A program made the position numbers and the translations under genes. DNA of 64,000 nucleotides from Argentina anserina (lineage: Eukaryota; Streptophyta; Magnoliopsida; Rosales; Rosaceae), in the NCBI RefSeq assembly GCF_933775445.1, contig NC_065877.1:28272001-28336000 (forward strand), given 5' to 3'. The notes under the pieces were generated by a model. That model was given only the letters and a program-made list of their open reading frames with translations, was not told the origin of the DNA and searched no databases. This document shows, piece after piece, positions 38,860-51,006 of this stretch. Within the stretch, counting starts at the first letter, position 1; the number at the start of each line of letters is the position of its first letter.

Positions 38860-39060
38860 TCTATACTACTATTATAAAGCCAGCACTCTCCAAAATCACC
38901 AAAATATATTTCGGGTATAATACTCTCTTTATAAGACTCAATTGCACAAATGATTATGTGTTATAAAAATCAAAATAGATGTAACCACAAATATAATTTT
39001 TTTTCATCATTACACAATAACTAATAAATTAACATGCACATTGCACGAGTACAAGTCTAG
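38860..39060 (+). mobile_element. Possible non-autonomous Helitron
   Basis: Begins TCTATACTACTATTATAAAG directly after an A and ends ...GTACAAGTCTAG directly before a T, matching the TC...CTRR ends and A/T insertion site of Helitrons. It is 201 bp and AT-rich with no coding. The expected 3' hairpin is weak, so the call is tentative. Confidence 0.4.
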
Positions 39061-39697
39061 TGCAATATAAAAAACACATAAAAGAAATGGAAAAAATGAT
39101 GGAACACAATTCTATTTTAATTATGATGATTTTTTGTGATATGGTGAGCCGATATTTACATTCCATCTTATGGAAGTTTGGGAGACAACAATAAAGTAGA
39201 GCCAAAATGTGGCACAATGCCTCTAAATTTGGCAACTTCTTAGATAATTAGTGTTATTCGCTGTTCACCATGTATTTTTTGGTGAAAACATACACTATTA
39301 CTCTTTTAGCTTAGGGTTTCGAAAATTTTAAAACCGGTTTTGGACATGCAAATCCGTTAACCATATATGTGAAACACCTGTTTTTGCTAAAATCTAAAAT
39401 ATTTATCTACACGCAGAATTTAACCCAAAAAAAGAAATTTAAATTGTTGAAAAACAACATATCGACGATCTTGGCTGGAGAAAACACCAAAGTTGACCAT
39501 GAAATTATTTCCTTTCACCTATTTCTAAATTTTGTTTCCTCCCACTTTTATTTATGGGGTCAATAATGCTCTCCTTGTTGCGCACAAAAAACACGCACAC
39601 TAACTCACTCGACATCTTGACAAAAAAAAAACTCACTCGACACAGAATAAAATATGAACACGGTGAACTATAATTTATTGTCCTCTCCAACCTTCCT

Positions 39698-40220
39698 ATC
39701 TATATAGTGTGAGCATCCCGTGCATCTCAAACATCACAATTCGCATTCTCTCCATCTCTGCCAAACCAACAACTCCTCTCTTCCCTTCAGTACTTTCGTC
39801 TCCGACTCCATCATCAGTGACCGGTTCAGAAATCAGATCGGCCGGTAAGTCCTCAGCAGCCACCTTATATTATATTCACACAGCTTTTCACTACTACCCA
39901 TCTCTGATCTCCAGCAGCTCAGTTATATTTATGGTCATTACAAAGAGAGTCTGGATAGAATTGAAGAGCTTTGATCTAGTACTTGAACCCCATCTGAGTT
40001 TGCAATTAGCTTATGAGGGAGCTCATTTGGGTGGTTGGAAACATATATGTGAAGAACGGGTGGATATATATTTGTATATACGTAGTGACTAGTGATCACT
40101 TATACGTGTGCTTAAGGTTGTTCAAAGTTTCTGAACTAGCGTACTAATTTCATTACATTTCATTTCATATATATGCAGTATATTGAAGGTTTTTTTTTGT
40201 CGAACTACTAAGAAAAGAAG
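39698..40220 (+). promoter_or_regulatory. Core promoter and spliced leader of OSC-C
   Basis: A TATA box (CTATATAG) lies at about 39699-39706. The following CT-rich sequence looks like a leader, ending at a good donor (CCG|GTAAGT, exon end 39844). A matching acceptor ATGCAG ends at 40178, leaving 42 bases before the ATG at 40221. An intron in the 5' untranslated region is therefore likely. An open frame at 39709-40092 is untranslated leader and intron, not a protein. Confidence 0.5.
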
Positions 40221-43200
40221 ATGTGGAGGATTAAGTTCGGAGAGGGTGCCAATGACCCTTTGCTCTTCAGCACAAACAACTTCCATGGAAGGCAGACATG
40301 GGAATTCGACCCTGATGCAGGCACACCGGAAGAGCGCGCCGAGGTTGAGGCCGCTCGTGAGAATTTCTACCAAAATCGCTACAAGGTTGCTCCCAGCAGT
40401 GACCTCCTCTGGCGTTTTCAGGTACTAATTCCGATCAGCCATGTTTTTTCTCACTACAAAATATAAAAATTATTTCTCAACTAATGCAAAATTTAAATAA
40501 CAGACCAAATTACTAATGCTACACATTTCAGAGATTAAATATAGATATCAAGAAGATTATGTCATATGTTTTCGCAGACAACAAGGAAGATTGTGTTCAG
40601 CAGTTCAGCTAAACATGGTGAATTATTAACTAACTGCACAACCTGGAATAGCTATCAATGAAAATAAATTAAGCACAAAATTCTAACCCAGATCCTTTCT
40701 TTTGTCCTATACTCCTAAATGAATTCGTGTTAATTACTTAGTACGTTTAGTGACGTTTATTCCCCCTCTAAGTTAGGTCAAACATGTGACAAAATATTGT
40801 ACCAAAAAAAATTGTTTTTTTTTTCAATTTATCTGACTGGTCAGCTTTTGTGAACTAGGGGAAGTCTAGTTGTGTGCCTAGTTGGCACGTTTCCATCGGC
40901 ACGTCTCTTATCTTTAGAATTTTCATTTCCTCCTCGTTTTAATTAGTCAAACAAAGTTGGCCCGTTCTAGTTGTGTGCCTAGTTTTAACAATTCCTGAAT
41001 TAGAAAATACATATGATCATGCTACCTAACATTCAGTTTAATTAGTCCAACCTGATTAAACATTAGTGCCTAATGATCATCTAGGTCTATTTGATTATTT
41101 CTATACCCACCAACACCAAGTTCCAAAGTTTTGATGGAGTCATGGAGACTTCAATTCATAATTTTGGTTTAAGAAAATACCGAAAAGTTACCTTCTGAAT
41201 TAATTTTTGAAAAGAACAAGTTCAAACACAGAGGAGGACAGAGTTGGGGGGTTTAAGGTCCCAGGCCAAAGTATGAGGTTGCTGGGTGGGCAGCATTTGT
41301 CTTTTTTTTTATAGAGAATGAAATACAAAATGTCCATTAAAACTTGGGAGATAAGATATCATAATCTAACTGTTAGCAAATTAAAATGGACTAGGTGGTG
41401 ATGCGATACATTGATAGAGATATGTGCCACCTCTTCTAGTTTTTGAGTGTGACTTTTTTAGAAGTTCTAATATTTAATTTTGTTTGCCTAATTGCAGATG
41501 CTGAGAGAGAGAAACTTCAAGCAAGAAATCCCTCCAGTGAGAATTGGGGAAGGTGAGGAAATCACATTTGATCAGGCCACAGCTGCATACAAGAGGGCTG
41601 CTACCTTCTGGAATGCCTTGCAGTCACCCCATGGCCACTGGCCTGCTGAGAATGCTGGCCCAAACTTCTACTTTCCTCCCTTGGTAAGTTGCCAGCCAAT
41701 AAATTATTTTTACAGTAATCAAATGAGTTGATGACAGTAAAATTTGGGTCCCTGGTGAAAATGCATTTTACAGATGACTAATTGATGTACATTTTCTTCA
41801 TATGCAGGTCATGAGTGTGTACATACCAGGATATCTCAATGTTGTTTTCTCGGCTGAGCACAAGAAGGAAATCTTGCGGTACACATACAACCATCAGAAT
41901 GAAGATGGTGGCTGGGGATTGCACATTGCAGGGCCTAGTATGATGTTCACTACATGTCTCAACTACTGTATGATGCGTATTCTCGGAGAAGGCCCTGAGG
42001 GTGGTCGTGACAATGCCTGTGCAAGGGCCCGGAAATGGATTCTTGACCGTGGCGGTGCACAATATTCTGCTTCATGGGGAAAGACCTGGATGGCGGTATG
42101 AAATACTTATAAACTTCTACATTTATATGCTGAATTTTTGTTATGAACTTTATGATAATGTCGCATTGTACAAATGGCTGAGTTTACTTGCTGTGTTACA
42201 GATACTTGGTGTTTATGATTGGGAAGGAAGCAACCCAATGCCTCCAGAGTTTTGGAGCTACCCTACTCTGCTTCCATTTCATCCATGTAAGCACAATTTT
42301 ACTTGCTCTCAGATCATTTGTAGTTCCATTGTTTAGTAACTCTCTAGTTCTAACTAAAATTACTTCATATGTGCAGCAAAAATGTTTTGCTACTGTAGGT
42401 TGACTTACCTACCCATGTCTTACTTCTATGCAACACGATTTGTTGGCCCAATCACTCCTCTTGTTGAGCAATTGAGACAAGAAATCTACAATGAGCCTTA
42501 CGATCAAATCAATTGGAGTCAAGTGCGCCATCATTGTGCAAAGGTGAGTTCATCATTTTGTTGCTGAATGCTGATCTCATACCATCATGGGACTATATTC
42601 ACATTCACAAACTGACTGTAGTATACTATGTTTTAACTAATGCAGGAAGATAACTATTATCCCCATGGAAGAGTACAACGATTTATGTGGGATAGTCTTT
42701 ACAATGTCTGTGAGCCTCTTCTCAAAATGTGGCCCTTTAAGAAGATCAGAGATAATGCTGTTCAATTCACCATTGACCAAATTCATTACGAAGATGAAAA
42801 CAGTCGCTACATTACTATTGGATGTGTTGAAAAGGTATGTAGAATGTGATAAACCTCGTCATCAGTGTATATGTCCTGGAGCTGGCTCAATTCTAATGAT
42901 CTAATGACTATTGCCATTTGATTTTGACAGCCATTGATGATGCTTGCTTGTTGGGCTGAGGATCCTAGTGGAGAAGCTTTCAAAAAGCATCTCCCTAGAG
43001 TTACTGATTATGTTTGGCTCGGTGAAGATGGTATCAAGATGCAGAGTTTTGGTAGTCAGTCATGGGATTGTGCTCTTGTGATTCAAGCATTGCTTTGTGG
43101 GAATCTCAACAATGAATTTTCACCTACACTTAAGCTGGCACATGATTTCCTGAAGAGATCTCAGGTACCATATTTTAAGCCCTAAAACAAATTAGTTTCT

Positions 43201-44501
43201 TATATCTTGTACGGTTGGCCTATAGATTTTAACTTCTTTGAAAATATAATAGGTGAGGATTAATACCTCCGGAGACTATTTGGCACATTTCCGTCACATT
43301 TCGAAAGGATGCTGGACTTTCTCTGATCGAGACCATGGATGGCAAGTGTCAGACTGCACTGCAGAAGCATTGAGGGTAATTGAGCTTACTTATTCCAGAC
43401 TCTTGCACTTAACTCAAGTATGAAGTTAAGAGCATCATAACAGTGGTGCTGACCTTGTAATATGTTTCTTTCAGTGCTGCTGTCTGTTTGCAATGATGTC
43501 ACCAGAGGTTGTAGGTGAGCCAATGGAAGCTGAGTGTATGTATGATGCTGTCAATGTCATAATGTCACTACAGAGTCCAAATGGTGGTGTATCAGCCTGG
43601 GAGCCAACTGGAGCTCCTAAATGGTTGGAGGTAACTTTCGAATTATTTTATACCATCCAGCATTGCAAAGTTTTGATCTTCAAGTGTGTATCATAACATA
43701 TATATTTCCATTTCTTTTCTCTCTTCAGTGGCTCAACCCTGTTGAATTTCTTGAGGACCTTGTCATTGAATACGAATACATCGAGTGCACTTCATCTTCC
43801 ATTCAGGCCCTAGTTTTGTTTAGGAAGTTGTACCCTGGTCACAGAAGGAAGGAGATTAACAACTTCATCACAAGGGCAGCAGACTACATTGAAAGCATCC
43901 AATACCCTGATGGTTCATGGTATGGAAACTGGGGTATCTGCTTTGTTTATGGAACATGGTTTGCAATCAAAGGACTAGAGGCGGCAGGAAGAACTTATGA
44001 CAACTGCGAGGCTGTTCGTAAAGGTGTCGACTTCTTGCTCAACTCACAGAGGGAAGATGGTGGTTGGGGAGAGCACTACACCTCATGCACAAACAAGGTA
44101 CTATTCTTCGTCTGCTTCACCACATAGTACTATCAACAAATCTTAAGATACTTTCACTCTTCTTTATCTCCCTGAAAAACAACTGATGACATTGTCGTTT
44201 TGGTTTGTGTTTTGTACAGAAATACACAGCTCAGGACAGTACAAATCTGGTGCAAACCGCCCTTGGATTGATGGGTCTAATTCACGGTCGACAAGCCGAG
44301 AGAGATCCAACTCCTATCCACCGTGCCGCAAAGGTGTTGATGAATGGTCAGTTGGATGATGGTGATTTCCCGCAACAAGAACTGATGGGAGTTTTCATGA
44401 GGAATGCTATGTTACACTATGCAGCATACAGAAATATCTTCCCATTGTGGGCTCTTGGAGAGTACCGTACTCTAGTGCAATTGCCTACCAAAAGGAATTG
44501 A
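40221..44501 (+). CDS. OSC-C: triterpene-synthase-type oxidosqualene cyclase with MFCYCR motif
   Basis: Cyclises 2,3-oxidosqualene, most likely to pentacyclic triterpene alcohols. Eleven exons: 40221-40421, 41498-41683, 41808-42095, 42202-42286, 42377-42543, 42646-42834, 42931-43164, 43253-43375, 43475-43630, 43729-44097, 44220-44501. Phases agree and there is no stop before residue 759. DCTAE is at about 484-488. QW-type repeats such as GGWG and NGGVSAWEP are present. MFCYCR at about 256-261 has Phe where beta-amyrin synthases have Trp and lupeol synthases have Leu. This position is known from mutagenesis to steer product choice, so the product cannot be named: a mixed or alpha-amyrin synthase is plausible. 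Every boundary matches one in OSC-A, but five introns are missing. Clean polyadenylation signal at 44557. Confidence 0.93.
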
Positions 44502-44556
44502 GCATTTTGAATCAAAGGAGAGGATCTTTTATGGATTGGCAATACAACTGGGAACC

Positions 44557-44562
44557 AATAAA
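44557..44562 (+). terminator. Polyadenylation signal of OSC-C
   Basis: AATAAA, 55 bases after the stop codon and followed by T-rich sequence. Confidence 0.5.
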
Positions 44563-45496
44563 ACTTAGTTCTTGGTCATTGTTTACTTTTTTTTTCATGT
44601 ATATGTAGGGTTTGATGTCTTCTGTAATCGGTGCTGGAAGAATAATATATTCATCTAAATACAGAAGATATATTGTATACAAAAATGTTTCTTGGATGAG
44701 GCTCGAAGCTTGAATAATATTAAGTTTTTCTTGCCACTGCTTTCTTCATTTGCTTCAACTCCATTCACTTCATATCTTACAAATAATTATGATGGACTGC
44801 ATGTGTTCTCCACATTGTTCCTAGAAATTTTGGTTTTACTTGGACTTCAACAATAAGAATGCTCATATAGATACAACAAGAATAACAGTCATCGTCATTG
44901 TTCAACAGATAAGAGAGCAGATGGCCGAGGTTAGAGTGGCCGGAAAAGGCCACTTTTGTAGTCGCTCGGAGCCATTCACTAAGCTAAAAAGTTGAAAGGG
45001 CTATATCAAATTGAAGATGGGTCTCAGTGTCTCACACATCTTCCAGGTAACAACATTAGCATATCGCAAAAGTATATTTTCCAACAGTGAGCTAGATAGT
45101 TCACGAAAACAAACCAGCTATATTTCAATGGTTCATAAGCCCACATACGACCAGAGGTGGCTTATATTAAAGAGCCCGTAACTTGGACTAAACCCAGGTT
45201 ATAACCTAGCTAGATTGGGTTTTGATTATCATCTCGTGGAATTTTAGACACAAGTGAATGGTACGTACGCTAAGTAGAGTCATTACATATTACGTACGTC
45301 CTTTTGATTACTAAAGACCTTCATGCATTACGAACTAGTTGAATTAATTTGTGCTCATTCGATCAGTTGAGCTGGAGTTTTGTTTTTCTTAATTTCTAAC
45401 AACGGAATCTAACCTATAGCCAAGAAATAGAGCAGGGCATGGAAATGTATGCTTAGACTCATATTAATTAGGAAGAACTTACCTAGCTACCAGCCC
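44563..45496. other. Intergenic downstream of OSC-C
   Basis: No gene or defined repeat seen before the solo LTR. Confidence 0.4.
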
Positions 45497-48312
45497 GGGT
45501 CTGTAACGACCCTAAAATTTCGAGCTTAAAAATTCAAAATTCTAAAGTCGTTAAACACAAAATAATCTCAAATAAATCGAAATCATTAAAGTGTAACAGC
45601 GGATCAATTCCGAGTTCTCAACACAACTCAGACAACCAATTATTACAACCCAAATTATAATCCATACATAAAATGGAAATGTAATAATCCTCACAAATCA
45701 CTCACAAATGAAATTACACAACTTCTCACACACAAATCCACGCTAAAACCTCACCACAAGTAGGATACGAACGACTTCGAGCCTCTGTAGTCGTCACTCA
45801 ACCTCACTAATCAGCACCTGCAGAATTATCCCCTACACCATCGAATTGGTGCACCGGGATTGTAAACACAAACCCGGTAAGCTTATAGCTCGTATGAGTA
45901 AAATCACAATACAGTTCGCATATCAATATATACGAAAGATCACAAAACAACAAATATAAATGCCCTCATGAGTCAATAGTCAGCCCATCTGGTTGACCCA
46001 AAGAAATATGAAATAAAACGCTCATGAGGAAATTAAGTAACCCTTCTGGTTACCCAATGCATTTATAATACGGGTACCAAGAACGCTGGTACACATCTGT
46101 TACCCCTCTCGTAATACACCGCTGATATTGGATAGCCACCCGCTACCCAACATCCAAAATAACTGAGTACCCATGAGCAGATAACCACCCGTTATCTCAG
46201 ATGCAGTACTAAGGCAGACAGACTAGAGCTCTAACTGTATCGTAACTTTCGCCCGGCCAAAGGCTAGGTTCCGACTTGCCAAACACGTACAATAATCTCA
46301 CATCATATTGTACCAAATCACGTCCGAAGACAAATCAACATTTTTAACAATCTCAATGTTAAAATCACATACAATAATCACTCATCATATTGTACGTTTT
46401 AAAACTTTCACGATATCACCACAATAAAAATCATAACAGTATATTATATAACAAACTATATATATTCGTATTTATTTACCATTTATACAATATATACATA
46501 GTCCACTATATCCTATACATGTCATATTTCATAAACACCTGAAGAATTACGTACAATATTCTCACATCATATTGTACCATTTAAATCACATACTCATGCA
46601 CAATTTTCTGTCACCGAAATGACTATTGTTAATGAATTAATAACAGTACGTAATTTAATGAACTATATATATATATGTACTTATTACCATTATACTGTAT
46701 ATATGTAGTCCACTAAATTATATACATGTTGTAATTCATTTGATAAACACACTTGCAAAAATGTTGAATCACCACGAGGGTAGATTCGTAATTCAGTGAG
46801 ATTTTACTCACCTTATAGACTCGAGCGTAATTCCACAATTCTCGATGATAATTCCTTTCCTTGATTTAACGATCACCTTGAAAAGATAAGAAAAGAATTT
46901 AGAATCGTTTCGTAAACCTTTAAATGCCGAAACAGTAATAATCGGTTACTGTTAAGCAATTTTTCGGTTTTACGAAATTACTGTTCACTGTTACTATTCC
47001 TGGATACTGTACAAATATGCACTTAATACATATTTCTGTACGTATAAATATTATATACGTATTCCTATACGTATAAATATTAATACGTATTTCTGCACGT
47101 ATAAATATTATATACGTATTTCTGTACGTATAAATATTAATACGTATTTCTGTACGTATATGTACGATTTAAATGTAAATACAAATTCAGTAAATAAAAT
47201 TTACTAAATTACCCTTTTACAAAATTACTTTTTACATTTACTGAAATTAATTTATATTTACATTTACCGAAGGTAAAATTTAATTACATTTACCGTAGTA
47301 AATAAAAATTACATTTACATTTACCGTACACAGTAAATTACCAAAATACCCTTCTGTCAAAACTGTTCCCACCGCCGCACGTGGCGGCGCGTGTGCCACA
47401 CGCGCCACCTCCGGCGGGCCGCGCGTGGGGCCCACGCGCCGAGGCTAACCACGGCGCGTATCACGCCACCGCCGCCTCCAAAACCACCCTCTTCCTTCCC
47501 TCTGCCTTCCCACGGCCTCACACCGTGCCTAGCCCCCTCTACTCGCCCACACGCGCCGCCTAAGGCGGCGGCATCTCCCCCAAAACTTCATCCTCCGATC
47601 TCCCTCTAAACGCATCAATCAACCACCAAAATCTCAACAAAGCATCACAACAATCATCCTAGGCTAACCCTCACCTTAATCCAGCTCTTGGATCGTCGAA
47701 TCGTCGCCGGAGAACTCGCGATGCTGTCGGCGGAAACGCAGAACCTAGGCGACGTTGGTGGAGCTCCGGTACTGCATGCCTGAGTGCGTCGACCTCGGGG
47801 TCGACCAAGGAGGGCCGTGCGGTGCTTTCTGGGCAGGCGGTGCAGGCCACGGAGAGGTGGAGGCCGGAGATCGGGGAGAGAGAGTGAAGGTCGGGGAGAG
47901 AGAGAGAGAGAGAGAGAGAAAGAGGGAGGCGGGCCGAATGAGGGGTTTCCAATTATGGAAACCCTAATCTCATAAATGCTCTATTTATACTAGTTTCCAA
48001 ATCGGAAACTAACTTCCGACGTTAATAACTTTTACGTACGGTGTCCGTTTCGAACGTGTCACATACTCACGAACTCGTATCGACGAGTCCTACAATTCTC
48101 GTGAAGAAAGTTTTCGCAACCGAGCGACGAAATAAAAGTCGATAAATTTGATCGGAAACGTAACGTTTTCTTATTAAACGTTCTCGGAACGTTTCCGTTT
48201 CCGTCTCATAACGTTTGCAAACAATCGAAATCATTTAAACTGAAAATCATGTCTTTATAGAACTCAAATTGATTCAATTAATGTATTTGCAATTTAGGGT
48301 TATTACAGGGTC
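45497..48312 (-). mobile_element. Solo LTR, 2806 bp, with perfect 5-bp target-site duplication
   Basis: The element runs from TGTAACGACCCTAAA (45502) to TTTAGGGTTATTACA (ending 48307), so it starts TG, ends CA, and its first and last 15 bases are near-inverted. GGGTC flanks it on both sides (45497-45501 and 48308-48312). There is no primer-binding site, gag or pol, and no second LTR, so this is a solo LTR, probably Gypsy-type. Its interior matches the pieces at 1-1073, 13690-14530 and 62199-64000. Orientation is minus relative to the edge copies. It contains ACGTATAAATATTA repeats (about 47025-47165), a GC-rich region (47360-47600) and a GA microsatellite (about 47898-47920). Proline-rich frames in the GC-rich part are composition artefacts. 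Confidence 0.88.
47025..47165. repeat. Irregular tandem repeat in the solo LTR
   Basis: About five units of roughly 30 bp built on ttctgtacgtataaatatta, alternating with and without a tatacgtat insert. Confidence 0.75.
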
Positions 48313-48866
48313 AGGGCCAGCTGACCAAAACCAATAAACCAGTGACACATGCAATCATGCATGTCACTTTGACAATCTAACTGAGAGACTTGACCCAAAT
48401 TGGGTTTAAAACTCGGAAAGCAGCAGCTTGCTTTCTATCACCAATTCGAGGTACAGTCAAGTTGGAACCTGAATACCTGGTAGAAAACATGTTCAACCTC
48501 TGGGTAGCAATTTAATTACCTGTTGAAAAAATCCACCAAGCAAACTGCAAACCAATGGAGAAGATTTTATCGAAGATGAACGGAATGATAGCACGGCATG
48601 TTACCCAAACGCAGCCATCAAAATGGTTCGAGTGCGATGGTGGGATAATCCATTCAATCTTCTTTCTAATTTCTCCTTTCTCCCGCCTAACCTGAATCAA
48701 TAGATCTTTGTTGTTCCTACATCCTAGCCATTAACAGCTTCCGTCTCCTTCCATTTAATTACTTGAAGTTGATTTTGTCAAAGTGAGAGGTGTTAGTATT
48801 TCATTGGTTTGGTCAGCTAGGGCTGGTTTTCCAAGTTTTTTCGTATTAGATAAAATTTAAAAAACG

Positions 48867-49235
48867 GTACTTCAAGTCTAGTCTACTAATTATAGTTACT
48901 TAACTTTCCAAACTATCACATTAGTACATAAGCTTTTGAATCCAACCTAACTTAAGTATATGTCGTCAATACTTAGTAAAAACAGAGTTTGCCATTATCA
49001 AATTTATAAAGGGTATATAAATATATTTCATCCCCAAAGCATTCCTTTACATCTTCTTCATTTCTGCGATTATATGCCAAAATAGATTCTCTCTCCATAA
49101 CCTTACCTCTCAATCTGCCATGATTGAAAATCTAACCAATCCACATTAGTATCTTAAGTCAAATAATTCATATACTAAAATGATAGTTTCAAAAATTAAG
49201 TAACTATAATTCTCAATTGACTAAGATTGATGTAC
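48867..49235. mobile_element. MITE with inverted repeats of about 55 bp
   Basis: The left arm (gtacttcaag, then aattatagttacttaa, then aaactatcacattagt) is mirrored by the right arm (actaaaatgatagttt, then ttaagtaactataatt, ending gatgtac). The interior is AT-rich and non-coding. Target duplication is not resolved. Confidence 0.6.
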
Positions 49236-49518
49236 TGTTCTTCAAATTTTGCCTTCCTATTAATTAAGACTATTGACTCTTCACGAAGTTGGCCAAGCTT
49301 CAAAGTCCAATAATAAGACCGTTAGAACATTCTTCAATTACTACATTTTCTAAGAAAGAGAAGTACGGAACGAGACCAGAAAACCAAAGAAATATAAGAA
49401 GGAAAATGTATGTTTATGCTATATTTTACGCATACGTACATGATACAGTACGTATTTCACAAAGAACGTCTTTTAGTGTTAACGACTATCTAGCTAGCTC
49501 TTAAAGACCCGATGACAA

Positions 49519-50976
49519 TTATACATAGCCAAGCATGCTTTGATCCACTGATACGTGCAATGTGGCTGAGACGGGAACGTCTGATTCTACTGTAACACAA
49601 TTGTGACTCACATTCCGTAGAATATGGTAAGGAAATGCTGCAGTTGCCTGCAATGTGTATTGCACATTTTGTATCAGGTTAGGGAAGAGGAGGACTTTAG
49701 AGAAATCAATTGTCCATGTTGTCCCGTTACTCCACTTTGACCCCTTAGCCACCGTCGATTTAAGGATCATACCACGTACTACGTTTCGATCCACCACAAC
49801 TTGATCAATAGTTGTGAAATATTGTCCATTTGATTGATCAAACTGGACTATTGGAACACCTGTGTAATCACCTGAGAACATATTGTCAACAATGGTTAGC
49901 CCAGAGATAACACCCTTCAAGGATTTGATCATAACAAAGGCATTGCCTAAGAAAAATGATCCGGATATATGGAGTTGCACGGGGTCCTCGGCTACAATGC
50001 CCGTGAAATCAAAGTAACAATTCAAGATCCGGGTTTGGGTCAACCCGGGTGACCTTAGATGAATTCCAATCCCACCCCATCCAGTGGCTTTGTTGTAACA
50101 ATGTACCCCGGTGAAAATATTAGCTTGTCCTTGTACCAATATGCCAATCTCAGCCGAGAATATGACCACATCGGTGATGGAATTGTCGTTACCGTTGATG
50201 TTAATTCCAACGCCGGTAAAGTTCTTTTCACCATGGTCGCCTCCGACGTTGATGTGTTGGCCGATGAAGGAGTTTCTAACATATGTTTCATGGCCACCCT
50301 GGATCAGTATGCCATTGCTAGTGAATCGTGAAATGTAACAATTGTCTATGGTAGTCCTTAGTGAATTAATAACCGCAATACCACCACCTCTAAAATTTGA
50401 GTTCAACATAAGGTCCTTGAGCGTAATGTCCTCATACATTGAAGTGCTTGGCTTTGACCATAACTCGATCAGATAGCCATCGGTCGGAAAATCGTCTGAA
50501 GCTAGAAGGGATCCGCCATGCACCATAAAGTTTCCTGCACCGGTGGTGTCTGGTAAACGCAACGGACGGCTGATCTTGTACGTCCCCCCATCAAGATGAA
50601 GCTGACTGCCTCCGAGATCGGCGATACCCTCCATCAAGTGTGCCCCTTCAATAGGAGATATGAAGACATCAGAAATAGCTTGCTGGAGTGCTTCGGTGCT
50701 GTCCGATATTCCGGTCGGGTCAGCACCATACTCAGTCGCGTGAAGTACACGTGATGATGAAGATGATGATCCTTGAGGACCTGAGGCGGCTACGGTGCGA
50801 AGGGTAAGCAATGAAGATTTCATCAAAGCCATGCGCCTGACTGGGTCCTGGGAACTGCTGCCATGAGTACTTGGACTCGGGTATGAGCTCTCTGCATAAT
50901 TGACATGGAATACAATTACGGACAGAAACCCCATTATCACCTTCACTAACGCAGCAATAAGTTTTCTCTGCATCAT
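49519..50976 (-). CDS. QRT3: QRT3-like polygalacturonase (pectin-lyase fold)
   Basis: Predicted secreted pectin-degrading enzyme. In Arabidopsis, QRT3 breaks down the pollen mother cell wall so that the four microspores separate. The gene is a single exon of 485 residues from the ATG at 50976 (another Met follows immediately). Residues about 5-28 are hydrophobic and look like a signal peptide. A Ser-rich stretch at about 68-78 precedes the beta-helix domain, which opens with ATEYGADPTGISDSTEALQ. Runs of beta-helix turns follow, including FIGQHINVGGDHGEKNFTG, NDNSITDVVIFSAEIGILV, GVHCYNKATG and NCYFDFTGIVAEDPVQLHI, typical of QRT3 relatives and not of classical polygalacturonases. It could be a QRT3-like paralog with a different tissue. 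A TATA box lies at about 51090-51098 (minus strand). Confidence 0.9.
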   Translation of the reverse strand: MMQRKLIAALVKVIMGFLSVIVFHVNYAESSYPSPSTHGSSSQDPVRRMALMKSSLLTLRTVAASGPQGSSSSSSRVLHATEYGADPTGISDSTEALQQAISDVFISPIEGAHLMEGIADLGGSQLHLDGGTYKISRPLRLPDTTGAGNFMVHGGSLLASDDFPTDGYLIELWSKPSTSMYEDITLKDLMLNSNFRGGGIAVINSLRTTIDNCYISRFTSNGILIQGGHETYVRNSFIGQHINVGGDHGEKNFTGVGININGNDNSITDVVIFSAEIGILVQGQANIFTGVHCYNKATGWGGIGIHLRSPGLTQTRILNCYFDFTGIVAEDPVQLHISGSFFLGNAFVMIKSLKGVISGLTIVDNMFSGDYTGVPIVQFDQSNGQYFTTIDQVVVDRNVVRGMILKSTVAKGSKWSNGTTWTIDFSKVLLFPNLIQNVQYTLQATAAFPYHILRNVSHNCVTVESDVPVSATLHVSVDQSMLGYV

Positions 50977-51006
50977 GGCTATCACACACGCAGAGAGAGA
51001 GAGAGA

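Noticed and set aside
39709..40092. Possible small protein gene upstream of OSC-C
   Set aside because: The stretch has a TATA box before it, a good donor at 39845 and an acceptor at 40178, so it fits a leader exon and leader intron.
2981..44501. A complete triterpene biosynthetic gene cluster
   Set aside because: Only cyclases are present. No P450, acyltransferase, glycosyltransferase or dehydrogenase was found among or beside them.
47381..47975. Proline- and arginine-rich frames near the right end of the solo LTR
   Set aside because: The GC-rich part of the LTR gives open frames in several phases on both strands; no domain and no codon constraint.
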